From Nitratireductor sp. (GTDB taxonomy: Bacteria; Pseudomonadota; Alphaproteobacteria; Rhizobiales; Rhizobiaceae), in contig NZ_CP051236.1 of NCBI RefSeq assembly GCF_017794765.1, positions 3,464,730 to 3,512,303 of the forward strand: 47,574 bases of DNA. Direction: 5' to 3'. Shown here in pieces: positions 7,601 to 16,873 of this stretch (its first letter is position 1; every line of letters starts with the position of its first letter). The notes beneath the pieces are model-generated. The model saw only the letters and a program-made list of their open reading frames with translations. It made no database searches and was not told the origin of the DNA. The translations under genes were made by a program, and so were the position numbers.

Positions 7601-9460
7601 CTAGCCGTCGAGCGTTTCAAGCTCGTCGATGAGACCCTCGATCACCGAAAGACCCTTGCTCCAGAAATCCGGGTCGCTGGCATCGAGCCCGAAAGGCTCA
7701 AGCAGTTCGGAATGATGCTTCGTGCCGCCGGCTTCAAGCATAGCAAAATACTTGTCCTGAAACCCCTCCGGTGCCTGCTGATAAACCGCAAAGAGCGAGT
7801 TCACCAGGCAATCGCCGAAAGCATAGGCATAGACATAAAAAGGCGAATGGATGAAGTGGGGAATGTAGGTCCAGAAGGTTTCATAGCCCTCGCGCAGCTT
7901 TACGGATGGACCGAGGCATTCTTTCTGGACGTCGAGCCACAATTCACCGATCTGGTCCGAGGTCAGCTCCCCGTCGCTACGGCGTTTTGCATGCACCTTC
8001 CGCTCAAACTCGTAGAAAGCGATCTGGCGGACAACCGTATTCAGCATGTCCTCCACCTTCTGCGCCAGCATGGCCTTGCGCTCTCGCTTCTGGGTCGTCC
8101 GATCGAGCAGGGAACGGAATGTCAGCATTTCGCCGAACACCGACGCCGTCTCGGCCAGTGTAAGAGGTGTTGGAGCCATCAAGGCTCCCTGCTTTCCAGC
8201 CAGAACCTGATGGATGCCATGCCCCATCTCATGAGCCAGCGTCATGACATCCCGCGGTTTGCCGAGATAGTTGAGCAGCAGATATGGATGGACAGCCGGC
8301 ACCGTGGGATGCGCAAAGGCTCCCGGCGACTTTCCAGGGCGCACGGGCGCATCGATCCAGTTGTGATCGAAGAAGCGGTTCGCAATCTCTGCCATGCGCG
8401 GATCGAAAGCCTGATAGGCATCAAGCACCGTCTTCCTGGCCTCTTCCCAGCCTATCACCGCCTGTGGCGTCTCCGGCAATGGTGCATTGCGGTCCCAGTG
8501 GTTCAAAACATCCATGCCGAGCCATTTGGCTTTCAGGGCGTAATAGCGATGCGAAAGCTTCGGATAGGCGTTTCGCACCGCTTCGGCCAGCGCGTCCACC
8601 ACCGGCCGCTCGACCCGGTTCGCCAGATGGCGGGAATCAGCGATATCCTCAAAACCGCGCCACCGGTCGGAGATCTCCTTGTCCTTGGCCAGCGTGTTGG
8701 TGATCAGCGTGAAAGTACGCAAATTCCTGGAAAACGTGTCTGCCAGGGCTGCGGCAGCGCTACGACGCTTCTCCCCGTTCGCGTCCTGCAACAGGTTGAG
8801 CGTCTGTTCAAGCGCCAGCTCTTCCCCGTCCACGGTGAATCGCAGGCTGGTCATGGTCTCGTCGAACAGCCTGTTCCAGGCGCCTCGCCCGGTTACCGAC
8901 TTTTCGTGGAAGAGCTGTTCGACCCTGTCTTCCAGCTCGTAGGGCTTGTCCCGACGGATATCGAGCACCCAGGGCCTGTAGCGCGCAAGCCTGGCATCCG
9001 CTTCCAGCGCCGCATCGATCACGGCATCGTCGATCTTGTTGAGCTCCAGTGTAAAGAAGATGAGATGCGCGCTCGCATCCGTCAGTTTCTCCTGCACATC
9101 TCCGTAAAGCTTTGCACGTTTGGGATCGGAAGTGTCGCCAGCGTAGAGAAGCCCCGCATAGGACACGATGCGGCCCATCAGTTCTTCAATTGCCTCATAG
9201 GCTTCAACGGCTTCGCCAAGCCTGCCCTCATTTCCTCTGGCTGCCTCGTCCGCCAGCTTGCCTTTCCAGGCGGTCTCAAAACCGGCAGCTTCCGCCGCAG
9301 CGCGATCGAGATCGCGCTTCAATTCAGGCGACTCGATCGCCGGATAAAGGTCAGTCAGATTCCACTCTGGCAGGTTGCCGAGTTCAGAAACTGCGTTTTC
9401 AGCCGCTAGCGCCGCATCCGTTGCCGCAGGGCATGATGCCCTGTCAGTGTTCTTGGCCAT
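7601..9460 (-). CDS. pepF: Oligoendopeptidase F (M3-family metallopeptidase)
   Basis: This 619-residue cytoplasmic zinc peptidase degrades short peptides. The zinc motif HEMGHGIHQ (HExxH) is present. It is preceded by YLGKPRDVMTLA and followed about 25 residues later by the third-ligand glutamate region AETASVFGEML. The N-terminal half is the helical M3 oligopeptidase domain, and the C-terminal FIHSPFYVYAYAFGDCLV block is typical of PepF. The start at 9460 has GAGG 6 bases upstream. It is the first gene of a run pepF-pabB-yciI. The divergent response-regulator gene lies across a 157-base gap. Confidence 0.95.
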   Translation of the reverse strand: MAKNTDRASCPAATDAALAAENAVSELGNLPEWNLTDLYPAIESPELKRDLDRAAAEAAGFETAWKGKLADEAARGNEGRLGEAVEAYEAIEELMGRIVSYAGLLYAGDTSDPKRAKLYGDVQEKLTDASAHLIFFTLELNKIDDAVIDAALEADARLARYRPWVLDIRRDKPYELEDRVEQLFHEKSVTGRGAWNRLFDETMTSLRFTVDGEELALEQTLNLLQDANGEKRRSAAAALADTFSRNLRTFTLITNTLAKDKEISDRWRGFEDIADSRHLANRVERPVVDALAEAVRNAYPKLSHRYYALKAKWLGMDVLNHWDRNAPLPETPQAVIGWEEARKTVLDAYQAFDPRMAEIANRFFDHNWIDAPVRPGKSPGAFAHPTVPAVHPYLLLNYLGKPRDVMTLAHEMGHGIHQVLAGKQGALMAPTPLTLAETASVFGEMLTFRSLLDRTTQKRERKAMLAQKVEDMLNTVVRQIAFYEFERKVHAKRRSDGELTSDQIGELWLDVQKECLGPSVKLREGYETFWTYIPHFIHSPFYVYAYAFGDCLVNSLFAVYQQAPEGFQDKYFAMLEAGGTKHHSELLEPFGLDASDPDFWSKGLSVIEGLIDELETLDG

Positions 9461-9617
9461 ATAAACCTCGTTGAGCCGAAATCGCTGTCTTCCCGCGGTG
9501 CCGAAAGGTTTCGTTCACCGGGATTCTTGAGCCCTTGTTTAGAAGCCTATGCCATTTTGATCCAGCCCGCGCCGAAAAACTGCGCGCGATATCGTAACGC
9601 CATTGCATAATTGCGAC

Positions 9618-11123
9618 ATGTCCGAAGCCGTTCTCATAGTGGATGATGACCCTGTTCAGCGACGCCTTCTTCAGGCGGCGGTCGAGAAATTGGGACATAC
9701 TCCCCTCTTTGCAGAAAACGGTCAGGAAGCACTGGACGTACTGGAACAGGCAGAAAAGCCACCATGTACGATCGTGCTTGATCTGGTGATGCCGCATATG
9801 AGTGGGCTGGAAATGCTTGACCGTCTTCGCGGAGACGGGACCGAAATCCCGGTCATCGTCCAGACCTCCCGCGGCAGCATAGACACCGCCGTCGAAGCCA
9901 TGCGCGCCGGAGCTTTCGATTTCATTGTAAAGCCCGTGGCTCCTGCCCGGCTGGGCATAGCCATAAGCAATGCCCTTAGGGTCAGCGCCATGGAAACTCG
10001 CCAGCGCCGGGGCGAAAAACCGGCGGAAGCATCGTCATTCAACCAGCTGATCACCAACAGCCCATCGATGGCGCGGGTTATTATGCTGGGCCAGAAGGCG
10101 GCTGCCAGCGACATACCCATCCTGATTGAAGGCGAATCCGGCGTTGGCAAAGAGGTCATCGCCCGAGCAATTCAGAGCGAAAGCCGGCGGCGGCGAAAGC
10201 CCTTTGTCACGGTCAATTGCGGGGCGATCCCCGACACGCTGGTGGAGAGCATCCTCTTCGGCCATGAAAAGGGGGCCTTCACGGGAGCCACGGAAAAGCG
10301 AGCCGGCAAGTTCACCGAGGCTGACACGGGAACGCTCTTCCTGGACGAGATCGGCGACCTTCCTCTCGACGTCCAGGTAAAGCTCCTGCGGGCAGTGCAG
10401 CAGGGTGAGGTGGACACGGTCGGCGGGCGCGGCACGCAGAAAGTGGACATTCGCCTGATTTCGGCCACCAATCAGAACCTGATCGAACGCGTAAAGGAGG
10501 GCCGGTTTCGCGAGGACCTCTTCTATCGCCTCAATGTCTTTCCGATCATGGTGCCTCCGCTGCGCGACCGAAAGGATGACATCCCTCTGTTGGTGCAGAC
10601 CTTCATCGCCCGCTTCAGCGACAGTGCGGCACGTCGCGTCACCGGCATTTCGCGAACCGCACTCGAACTGCTTGATCGCTACGACTGGCCTGGCAACATT
10701 CGCCAACTGGAGAACGCGGTTTTCCGGGCTGTGGTGCTCTGCGAAACGGGTGTCCTTGATGTCGCGGACTTTCCGCAGATCTTCGCCCAGGTCGAAGGGC
10801 TTGATCCCTATGAAACGCTGAATGGCGGCATTGAGACTGCCGGCCGTGCCCGCACTGCACATCTGGCGGCGCAAGAGACCCTGCAGCACAAGCCGGCTGC
10901 CCCCCGTGATCTCCCCGGGCAGATCGCCGTTCTGGACGAAAACGACAATGTGCGCCCGCTCGAGGAGATCGAAGGCGATATCATCAGATTTGCTCTGGAT
11001 CACTACGGCGGTCAGATGAGCGAGATAGCCCGGCGGTTGGGAATCGGGCGTTCAACCCTCTACCGGAAACTCAAAGACATGGGCATCGATCCGGCCGAGC
11101 GCACACGCGCAAAAGACGATTGA
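9618..11123 (+). CDS. Sigma-54-dependent response regulator (NtrC family)
   Basis: This 501-residue protein activates RNA polymerase carrying sigma-54. The N-terminal receiver domain has the acidic pair in IVDDDP and the phospho-acceptor Asp55 in LDLVMP. The AAA+ domain shows Walker A GESGVGKE (about residue 172), the sigma-54-contacting loop GAFTGA (about 219), Walker B GTLFLDEIGD and the arginine region GRFREDLFYRLNVFPI. A Fis-type helix-turn-helix ends the protein (MSEIARRLGIGRSTLYRKL). The ATG at 9618 begins the receiver properly; a TTG five codons earlier is less likely. No histidine kinase is adjacent, so the input signal is unknown. I did not find a clear -24/-12 promoter close by. Confidence 0.93.
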   Translation: MSEAVLIVDDDPVQRRLLQAAVEKLGHTPLFAENGQEALDVLEQAEKPPCTIVLDLVMPHMSGLEMLDRLRGDGTEIPVIVQTSRGSIDTAVEAMRAGAFDFIVKPVAPARLGIAISNALRVSAMETRQRRGEKPAEASSFNQLITNSPSMARVIMLGQKAAASDIPILIEGESGVGKEVIARAIQSESRRRRKPFVTVNCGAIPDTLVESILFGHEKGAFTGATEKRAGKFTEADTGTLFLDEIGDLPLDVQVKLLRAVQQGEVDTVGGRGTQKVDIRLISATNQNLIERVKEGRFREDLFYRLNVFPIMVPPLRDRKDDIPLLVQTFIARFSDSAARRVTGISRTALELLDRYDWPGNIRQLENAVFRAVVLCETGVLDVADFPQIFAQVEGLDPYETLNGGIETAGRARTAHLAAQETLQHKPAAPRDLPGQIAVLDENDNVRPLEEIEGDIIRFALDHYGGQMSEIARRLGIGRSTLYRKLKDMGIDPAERTRAKDD

Positions 11124-11279
11124 GGCCTTAAGGTCACAGTCCAGAGTTTAACTCCCTGTTTACCCTGCGGCGGCTTGTCTCATTTTGCCACGATATCGCC
11201 ATCCTCTTCGCGCATTCCTCCTTTAATAAGATCGAATTAACCATTAAATAGAATAATCGGAAGGTGGGAACCACACAGT

Positions 11280-11296
11280 CCGAGCCTCAGGCTCGG
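11280..11296 (+). repeat. Perfect hairpin in the leader of the DUF882 gene
   Basis: CCGAGCC-TCA-GGCTCGG has 7-base arms and a 3-base loop. It lies 33 bases before the proposed start of the DUF882 gene. It is too far upstream to mask the ribosome site alone. It could stabilise the mRNA or act with the TTG start to tune translation. Function is inferred only. Confidence 0.4.
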
Positions 11297-11328
11297 GGGA
11301 CAAACACCAGCCTGTAAGGCCACGGATC

Positions 11329-13110
11329 TTGAAACAAAACGACGTTCACGTTCTTGGGTGGCGTTTGCCTGCGCTCATACGCGTGAGGCTTCTCGCCGGT
11401 TTGATGCTAGCAATTGGCGCGTTTGTCGCAGCAGCGCCGGCCGCCCACGCCGAAACACGCACCCTGAAGCTCTACTTCATACACACGAAGGAGCGTGCGG
11501 AAATCACCTTCAAAAAGAATGGTCGCTACATTCAGAGCGGCCTGAAGCAGGTGAACCGCTTCCTGCGCGACTGGCGCCAGAACGAACCCACCAACATGGA
11601 TCCGCAGGTCCTTGACCTGTTGTGGGAAGTTTATCGCGCAGCCGGTGCCCGCGACTATATCCACGTCGTCTCGGCCTACCGCTCACCCAAAACGAATGCC
11701 ATGCTGCGTAGCCGCTCGAGCGGAGTTGCCAAGAAGAGCCAGCACATGCTCGGCAAGGCGATTGATTTCTACATTCCAGGCGTAAAGCTCTCCAATTTGC
11801 GGAACGCCGCCCTTAAATTCCAGGCTGGCGGTGTCGGGTATTACCCCCGTTCCGGTTCTCCCTTTATTCACATCGACGTCGGTGGTGTACGCCATTGGCC
11901 CCGCATGAGCCGCAAACAGCTTCTGGCCGTCTTCCCGGATGGAAAGACCATGCACGTTCCCACAGACGGCAAACCTCTGCCCGGATACAAGCAGGCGCTT
12001 GCTGCCTATGAGTCTCGCAAGCGGAACGGTAGCTCGATCCAGGTCGCACGTGACAATGGCGGTGGCAGTGGCCGCGGTCTCTTGGCTGCGCTCTTTGGTG
12101 GCGGCGCCGACGAGGAAGAGGATACCGCCGAGACGACAACGGTCGTCGCACGGCAGCAGCCCGTGGCCCGCCAGCCCGAGGCGCCGGCGGCAGCACCCGC
12201 ACCGCAGCCGGAACCCGAGACTCCGAGCACAATACTGGCCGCCCTTCCGCAGCGCAGCCTGCCGACGCCACGTTCTGCCCCGCGCCCGGATGTGGCTGTC
12301 GGCCAGCAACTGCCCTTCGAAGTCAAGCCGGTGGAAGAAGCCCCGGCCATCGAGCAGGCGACACCGGAGAACGCCGGAACCGCGGTGCTGGTAGCCGCCA
12401 ACATCCCGATTCCGACACGCCGTCCGGAATATGTGCCTGATGCGGCCACGCAGGAAGCTCTGGTACAGATCGCCTCGGCCCAGACTGATGCACCGGACGC
12501 GATTGCCGGCGTCCTGGCCGATGATACCGAAACCGGGCAGTCCATAACCACAGCTGCCTATCTGCCAATGCCCTCCGGCCGCCCCGAGCGCACAGTAGCC
12601 GACGAGTTCACGCTCGCAGCACTTCCTGAGCCGCGCCCGCAGACCGAAACGGCGGAATTGAAGAGCGATTTCGCCCTTGCTGGTGATGCGGAAGTGGAGG
12701 AGACAGTCAGCGCTCCTCCCCCTCAGGAGCAGCGTGGAGAGCCGGTTTCCGCATCCCCGCGCAAAGCGCTTCTCGCACGTGCGGACGATCTCCCCCAGGG
12801 CCGACATGAAAGCCGGGCGCGCAGCACGCGAAAATCGGCCAAACCGGGCCCGAATGACGTTGCCCGCGGTGCGCAGCCCGTGGTGGTTGCCACCTTGGGC
12901 GAAGCACCGACCCGCGCACTCAGTCAGAATTCGATGCTGACAGAAGCCACTCCTCCAACCCGCCCTCCGGCTTTCGACAGCGAGTTCGTCCGTTCGCCCG
13001 AAACCGTTTATACGACCGGGTTCCAGCAGGACATTACCGTGGCTGACGCCACTCGTTTCTCCGGAAAGGCCGTCAACTTCATCTCCATGGCCCGTTTCCG
13101 TACCAACTGA
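11329..13110 (+). CDS. DUF882/YcbK-like peptidase M15-type protein with long disordered tail
   Basis: This 593-residue exported protein joins a DUF882 domain (about residues 42-215) to a proline/alanine-rich tail of about 370 residues. The domain keeps the zinc-site pattern of M15 D-Ala-D-Ala-type peptidases: SAYRSP, then SQHMLGKAIDFY with His139 and Asp146, and FIHIDVG with His181 and Asp183. A signal peptide ending AAPAAHA precedes it, placing it in the periplasm or envelope. The tail repeats a short motif P-x-P-x-x-R-P-E (IPIPTRRPE near 359, LPMPSGRPE near 412). I used the TTG at 11329; no ATG start is plausible before the signal peptide, though GTG 11383 or ATG 11404 are possible. A strong terminator follows. 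A role in peptidoglycan remodelling is inferred. Confidence 0.85.
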   Translation: MKQNDVHVLGWRLPALIRVRLLAGLMLAIGAFVAAAPAAHAETRTLKLYFIHTKERAEITFKKNGRYIQSGLKQVNRFLRDWRQNEPTNMDPQVLDLLWEVYRAAGARDYIHVVSAYRSPKTNAMLRSRSSGVAKKSQHMLGKAIDFYIPGVKLSNLRNAALKFQAGGVGYYPRSGSPFIHIDVGGVRHWPRMSRKQLLAVFPDGKTMHVPTDGKPLPGYKQALAAYESRKRNGSSIQVARDNGGGSGRGLLAALFGGGADEEEDTAETTTVVARQQPVARQPEAPAAAPAPQPEPETPSTILAALPQRSLPTPRSAPRPDVAVGQQLPFEVKPVEEAPAIEQATPENAGTAVLVAANIPIPTRRPEYVPDAATQEALVQIASAQTDAPDAIAGVLADDTETGQSITTAAYLPMPSGRPERTVADEFTLAALPEPRPQTETAELKSDFALAGDAEVEETVSAPPPQEQRGEPVSASPRKALLARADDLPQGRHESRARSTRKSAKPGPNDVARGAQPVVVATLGEAPTRALSQNSMLTEATPPTRPPAFDSEFVRSPETVYTTGFQQDITVADATRFSGKAVNFISMARFRTN

Positions 13111-13129
13111 GATACGGCGGAAATTCAAC

Positions 13130-13162
13130 AAAAAAGCGGGACCTCGCGGCCCCGCTTTTTTT
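13130..13162. terminator. Bidirectional intrinsic terminator
   Basis: A GCGGG/CCCGC stem is flanked by an A-run on the left and seven Ts (13156-13162) on the right, with loop 13141-13150. It can end both the DUF882 gene (plus) and the KDPG aldolase gene (minus), which converge here. Confidence 0.9.
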
Positions 13163-13182
13163 GCGTCTTGCGCGAGAGATAA

Positions 13183-13833
13183 TCAGTCCTTGAGGCCGCT
13201 CGCCGCCTGAGCCAGGGCTTCGATGCTGGCCCAGTCCCCGGCTTCGATCGCTGCGTCAGGCGCCACCCAGGATCCGCCCACGCAGATCACATTCGGCAGT
13301 GAAAGGTAATCTCCCACATTCTTCGGCGATATCCCGCCTGTCGGGCAAAAGCGGATGGAGGCGAGTGGAGAAGAAAGAGCCTTGAGAAAGGCCGCGCCAC
13401 CTGACTGCTCGGCCGGGAAGAACTTGAGCAGGCTGTAACCCTCTTCCCGCGCGGCCATCACCTCGCTTGGCGTCGCCGCACCTGGAAGAAACGGCACTGC
13501 GGACATCGAGGCCGCATCGAGCAGCTCCTGCGTGATCCCGGGGCTAACGATGAACCGGGCGCCAGCCGCCACCGCATAGGAAAAATCCTTCGAAGTCAGG
13601 ATTGTGCCCGCACCAACAATCGCTTCCGGCACTTCTTCGCTTACGAGACGAATGGCATCGATGGCATCGGGTGTGCGCAGCGTGATCTCGATCGCCGGCA
13701 ATCCACCCTTCACCAGCGCCTGCGCAAGCGGCACGGCGTCTGCCAGCCGATCGATCTTGAGAACCGGAATCACCGGCTGTCCTTGCAGGATAGCCAGCAG
13801 CACCTCGTTCTTCTTCTGCATGGCAGCGTTCAT
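13183..13833 (-). CDS. eda: 2-dehydro-3-deoxy-phosphogluconate (KDPG) aldolase
   Basis: This 216-residue cytoplasmic aldolase splits KDPG into pyruvate and glyceraldehyde 3-phosphate, the last step of the Entner-Doudoroff pathway, and often also cleaves 4-hydroxy-2-oxoglutarate. The base glutamate lies in AIEITLRTPDA, the Schiff-base lysine in SLLKFFPAE, and the phosphate loop in CPTGGISPKN. GAGGAG precedes the ATG at 13833 with a spacing of about 10. The longer TTG reading to 13860 adds an unlikely basic extension. The gene stands alone: edd and zwf are not in the window. Confidence 0.93.
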   Translation of the reverse strand: MNAAMQKKNEVLLAILQGQPVIPVLKIDRLADAVPLAQALVKGGLPAIEITLRTPDAIDAIRLVSEEVPEAIVGAGTILTSKDFSYAVAAGARFIVSPGITQELLDAASMSAVPFLPGAATPSEVMAAREEGYSLLKFFPAEQSGGAAFLKALSSPLASIRFCPTGGISPKNVGDYLSLPNVICVGGSWVAPDAAIEAGDWASIEALAQAASGLKD

Positions 13834-13952
13834 GTGCAAACGTCTCCTCAAAATCTTCAATCTCCGGGCGAAATCGCAGCGTTAAAACGGTTCAATACAC
13901 GGATTTCGCCGCCCATGAACACTTTTCTCCGGAAACTCGCAAGCTGCAAGGT

Positions 13953-14831
13953 TCATAACGCTGCCCCCAAAAGCCGCCTCAGCCGGAGAAAAAGCGCCCA
14001 CAAACGCGATCCCAAAGCGCCGAACGGCAAGCGTCGCGCCAGCGCATCACGGGTTACAGGTCCCACGATACCATCCGAAACGAGGCCGGCTTCTGTTTGA
14101 AAGCGCTGCACCGCACGGCCGGTCTGCGGGCCGAAAACGCCATCCACCGCGACCCGTTGACCGTGGGCGCAGAGCATTAACTGCAGGCTTCTCACGGCGG
14201 CACCCCGCGCACCGATCCGCAACGTCTCCGCCGCGCAGAGCAGTCCGTCTGCCGCATGAGCCCGGTAAGCCCGGGCGAGCTTTCGGTCATACTGATTACG
14301 CCTGTAGCCCGGACCATTATAGCCGCGAGCAAAGCGCGCCCAGTCCCGCGCCACCAGAGCATCCATCAACCCTGCTTTCTCGATATACCGCAGCATCAGC
14401 CGAACCTGTCCGGCGATCCCGCTTCGTGCCTCCGCGACCAGGGCTTCCACATCGGCAAAGCCAAGCCAGCTCCAGTGCGCTCCCATCACCTGACCCAGCC
14501 CCCAGGAGACAGATTCGCAGGCAGCCTTTCGGTCAATGCGCGCCGCCCTTTCGAAAAGCGCCCAGCGTTCCGCCTGACCACGCGGGTTCGCAATTTCTCC
14601 AACCTCCGGCGAAGCCAGCCCCGCCGCTCGTGCCTCCGCACGTTTGGTACCGGCAAGCCTTCGATCGAAATAGTGGCCTTCAAACCGGATGACCGGCTCC
14701 GCTCGCCCACGCAGCATGACGTGCGATCTTCCGCCACTCTCCACCTGTGCCACCGCCAGAAGAATGGCCGGTTCGATCCCCGCCTTCGAGGCCGCTCCGC
14801 TGATTTCCGTGATTGCCGCTTTTGAAAACAT
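13953..14831 (-). CDS. Phage-type N-acetylmuramidase (DUF3380) with peptidoglycan-binding domain
   Basis: This 292-residue protein combines an N-terminal N-acetylmuramidase domain (about residues 10-185) with a C-terminal PG-binding-1 domain (about 205-270). The first has LLAVAQVESGGR with the candidate catalytic glutamate, then VIRFEGHYFDRRL, ESVSWGLGQVMG and FARGYNGPGY, all typical of phage endolysins of this class. The second has LRIGARGAAVRSLQLML, VDGVFGPQTGRAVQRFQ and DGIVGPVTRDAL. No signal peptide is visible, which fits an endolysin that needs help to cross the membrane. No other phage gene surrounds it, so it is a domesticated or stand-alone copy. The ATG at 14831 has no strong ribosome site. 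Confidence 0.85.
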   Translation of the reverse strand: MFSKAAITEISGAASKAGIEPAILLAVAQVESGGRSHVMLRGRAEPVIRFEGHYFDRRLAGTKRAEARAAGLASPEVGEIANPRGQAERWALFERAARIDRKAACESVSWGLGQVMGAHWSWLGFADVEALVAEARSGIAGQVRLMLRYIEKAGLMDALVARDWARFARGYNGPGYRRNQYDRKLARAYRAHAADGLLCAAETLRIGARGAAVRSLQLMLCAHGQRVAVDGVFGPQTGRAVQRFQTEAGLVSDGIVGPVTRDALARRLPFGALGSRLWALFLRLRRLLGAAL

Positions 14832-14993
14832 TGCTCTCGCCTATGGTTGCATTGAACAATTATCGTCGAGAACAACCGTGAGGGGATAAACGCCAGCACT
14901 CGCAGCCTGGAGATCGAATACGACCCCTCACACAAGCCGGAAAAACACTGCTTTTTCTTGCATAGCGGTCAGGACAGGCGTAGGAGACCGCGC

Positions 14994-15944
14994 ATGATTT
15001 CTTCCTCACCCGAACAAAGATTTCGCGTTGCCGCGCTCTATCGCTTTGCCGCCCTTCCAGAGCATGAGGCATTGCGTTCCGAGCTTGCCGCCTTCTGCTG
15101 CGAGCGTGGCATTCGCGGTACACTGCTCCTGGCTGCAGAGGGCATCAACGGCACAGTAGCCGGAACGCCGGAGGCCATCGAAGCGCTCATCGCACATCTT
15201 GAGGGAATGCCCGCGCTGAGTGGTTTGGAGGTCAAGTACAGCACCGCCTCCGAAATGCCCTTTCACCGCATGAAAGTCCGGTTGAAAAAGGAAATAGTCA
15301 CCATGGGAGTCCCCGCGGTCGATCCTGTCAATCAGGCGGGAACCTATGTAGAGCCGGCCGAGTGGAACTCATTGATCGTCGACCCCGATACGGTGGTCGT
15401 CGACACCCGCAACGCCTATGAGACCGCCATCGGCACCTTCTCCCGCGCCGTGGACCCAGGAACTGAAACCTTCCGCGATTTCCCCGCCTGGGCCGAGCGA
15501 AATCTCAACCGCCTCAAGGGCCGCAAGGTCGCCATGTTCTGCACTGGCGGCATCCGCTGCGAGAAGGCGACGGCATACATGAAGCTGATCGGCGTCGATG
15601 ACGTCTATCACCTTAAAGGCGGCATCCTGAAATATCTCGAAGAAGTTCCGCCAGAAGAGAGCCTTTGGGAAGGAGAGTGTTTCGTATTCGATGAACGCGT
15701 CTCTGTTCGCCACGGGCTCGAAGAGGGTGAAGCGACGCTCTGCCGGGCCTGCAGGCATCCGCTGACACCGCAGGAGCGCGCGTCTCCCCTGTTCCAGGAA
15801 GGCATTGCCTGTCCCCGTTGCGCTGAGAGCCGCAGTGAAGCAGACCGCACCCGCTATGCCGAGCGGCAGCGTCAGATCGAGCTTGCCGAAAAGCGCGGCG
15901 ACCGCTTCCCCATCGGCGCACCGGCAGGGAAGCAACGCGCCTAG
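14994..15944 (+). CDS. trhO: tRNA uridine(34) hydroxylase, rhodanese-domain TrhO (YceA family)
   Basis: This 316-residue cytoplasmic protein hydroxylates U34 of tRNA to 5-hydroxyuridine in an oxygen-dependent way. The N-terminal acylphosphatase-like part has [12 protein letters not shown]. The rhodanese domain (about 120-215) carries the catalytic loop CTGGIRCEK with Cys183 and a second cysteine at 189. The C-terminal third has a paired-cysteine segment ([15 protein letters not shown]) that may bind zinc. GGAG lies before the ATG at 14994; the longer reading from 14958 is unlikely. It appears monocistronic. Assignment to TrhO is by family pattern. Confidence 0.93.
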   Translation: MISSSPEQRFRVAALYRFAALPEHEALRSELAAFCCERGIRGTLLLAAEGINGTVAGTPEAIEALIAHLEGMPALSGLEVKYSTASEMPFHRMKVRLKKEIVTMGVPAVDPVNQAGTYVEPAEWNSLIVDPDTVVVDTRNAYETAIGTFSRAVDPGTETFRDFPAWAERNLNRLKGRKVAMFCTGGIRCEKATAYMKLIGVDDVYHLKGGILKYLEEVPPEESLWEGECFVFDERVSVRHGLEEGEATLCRACRHPLTPQERASPLFQEGIACPRCAESRSEADRTRYAERQRQIELAEKRGDRFPIGAPAGKQRA

Positions 15945-15947
15945 CGT

Positions 15948-16841
15948 TCATCCAATGCCTGCAAGATCCTCAAGGATCGCATCGGCATGGCTCCACAGAA
16001 TGGCACTTCCTTCACCTTCCAGCCGCATAAGCTTGCTGTTCGGCAGACGCTTGCTGAGGGTCTCTCCAAAATCCGGCGCGTGCACCGGGCTTGTGTCGGC
16101 CAGGCCATACCACAGACGCACCGGACAGGTGATATCCTCGAGCCGAAATGGCCATGGCGCCATGGCAAGACGCGTATCGCGTGCATATCCCGCAGCGCCG
16201 TGGCGGAAGCCCTCATCGAGAGCCCTTCGATAAAGGGGCGCGAAGGTCTCGGCGGCGTAAAATGCCCGATCCTGCGGTCCGCTCATGGTCTCGATCATCT
16301 GCCAAAGCCACTCCGCGGTCGCGATGGCAGCGATGTCAGCCTCCAGCCGTTCAGGATCGTCTTTGGCAAGCTGCACCATGTTTGCCACCGCTTCGGGCAG
16401 TTGCGATAACACCCCGGGCGAGGCAAGCTCATCCTGCCCTGACACCACCGAAACCGCCTTGACCAAACCGATATCCGCCAGCGCCAGGGCAAAGGGCGCT
16501 CCTTGCGAGAATCCGATGGCGACAGCCTCATTGACCCCAAGATGCCGAAGCAGGTAGGCAACGTCGCCGCTCCAGCTCGCAAAGCTCTTTTCTGCGTTTG
16601 TGTCTGAAGCACCAAGACCCGCCCGGTCTACGGAAAGAATGCGCAAGCCCATTCGCCGGGCCGCCTCCTCGCCAAAAGGGATTGCCCCTGCCATCCCGGC
16701 CCCGGGGCAAAAGATAACGGCTTTACCATTTTGAGCTCCCCACTCGTGCCAGCCAAGACGCCGGCCGTCGGGGAGATTCAGTCGATGGGAAAAAACATCG
16801 TTCACGGTCGATACCTGCAAAAATAAGGGGGCGGGAGCCAT
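15948..16841 (-). CDS. Alpha/beta hydrolase
   Basis: This protein of about 297 residues is a soluble alpha/beta-fold hydrolase. The oxyanion region is FCPGAGMAGA, a strand-turn block is SVDRAGLGASD, and the nucleophile elbow is GFSQGAP with Ser112. A late acidic residue would come from the WYGLADTSPVHAP segment. The canonical final histidine is less obvious; WSHADAIL near the C-terminus is the likely site. The start is uncertain: ATG 16841, GTG 16847 or GTG 16805 could serve, and none has a strong ribosome site. It begins 32 bases after the TetR gene on the same strand, so the two probably form an operon and TetR may control it. The substrate is unknown. Confidence 0.83.
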   Translation of the reverse strand: MAPAPLFLQVSTVNDVFSHRLNLPDGRRLGWHEWGAQNGKAVIFCPGAGMAGAIPFGEEAARRMGLRILSVDRAGLGASDTNAEKSFASWSGDVAYLLRHLGVNEAVAIGFSQGAPFALALADIGLVKAVSVVSGQDELASPGVLSQLPEAVANMVQLAKDDPERLEADIAAIATAEWLWQMIETMSGPQDRAFYAAETFAPLYRRALDEGFRHGAAGYARDTRLAMAPWPFRLEDITCPVRLWYGLADTSPVHAPDFGETLSKRLPNSKLMRLEGEGSAILWSHADAILEDLAGIG

Positions 16842-16873
16842 TGCCACCGGACGTGCGAAATGTCAAAGCCAAA

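Noticed and set aside
7409..9409. A 666-codon open frame opposite pepF and pabB
   Set aside because: It crosses two clear genes on the other strand and has no start signal or domain; high GC content makes such shadows common.
11221..11255. TTAA-rich patch upstream of the DUF882 gene as a possible CtrA site
   Set aside because: The spacing between TTAA halves is 10 or 3 bases, not the 7 of a full CtrA box.
11683..13131. A 482-codon open frame opposite the DUF882 gene
   Set aside because: Its sequence is a low-complexity mirror of the proline-rich tail, and it has no ribosome site.
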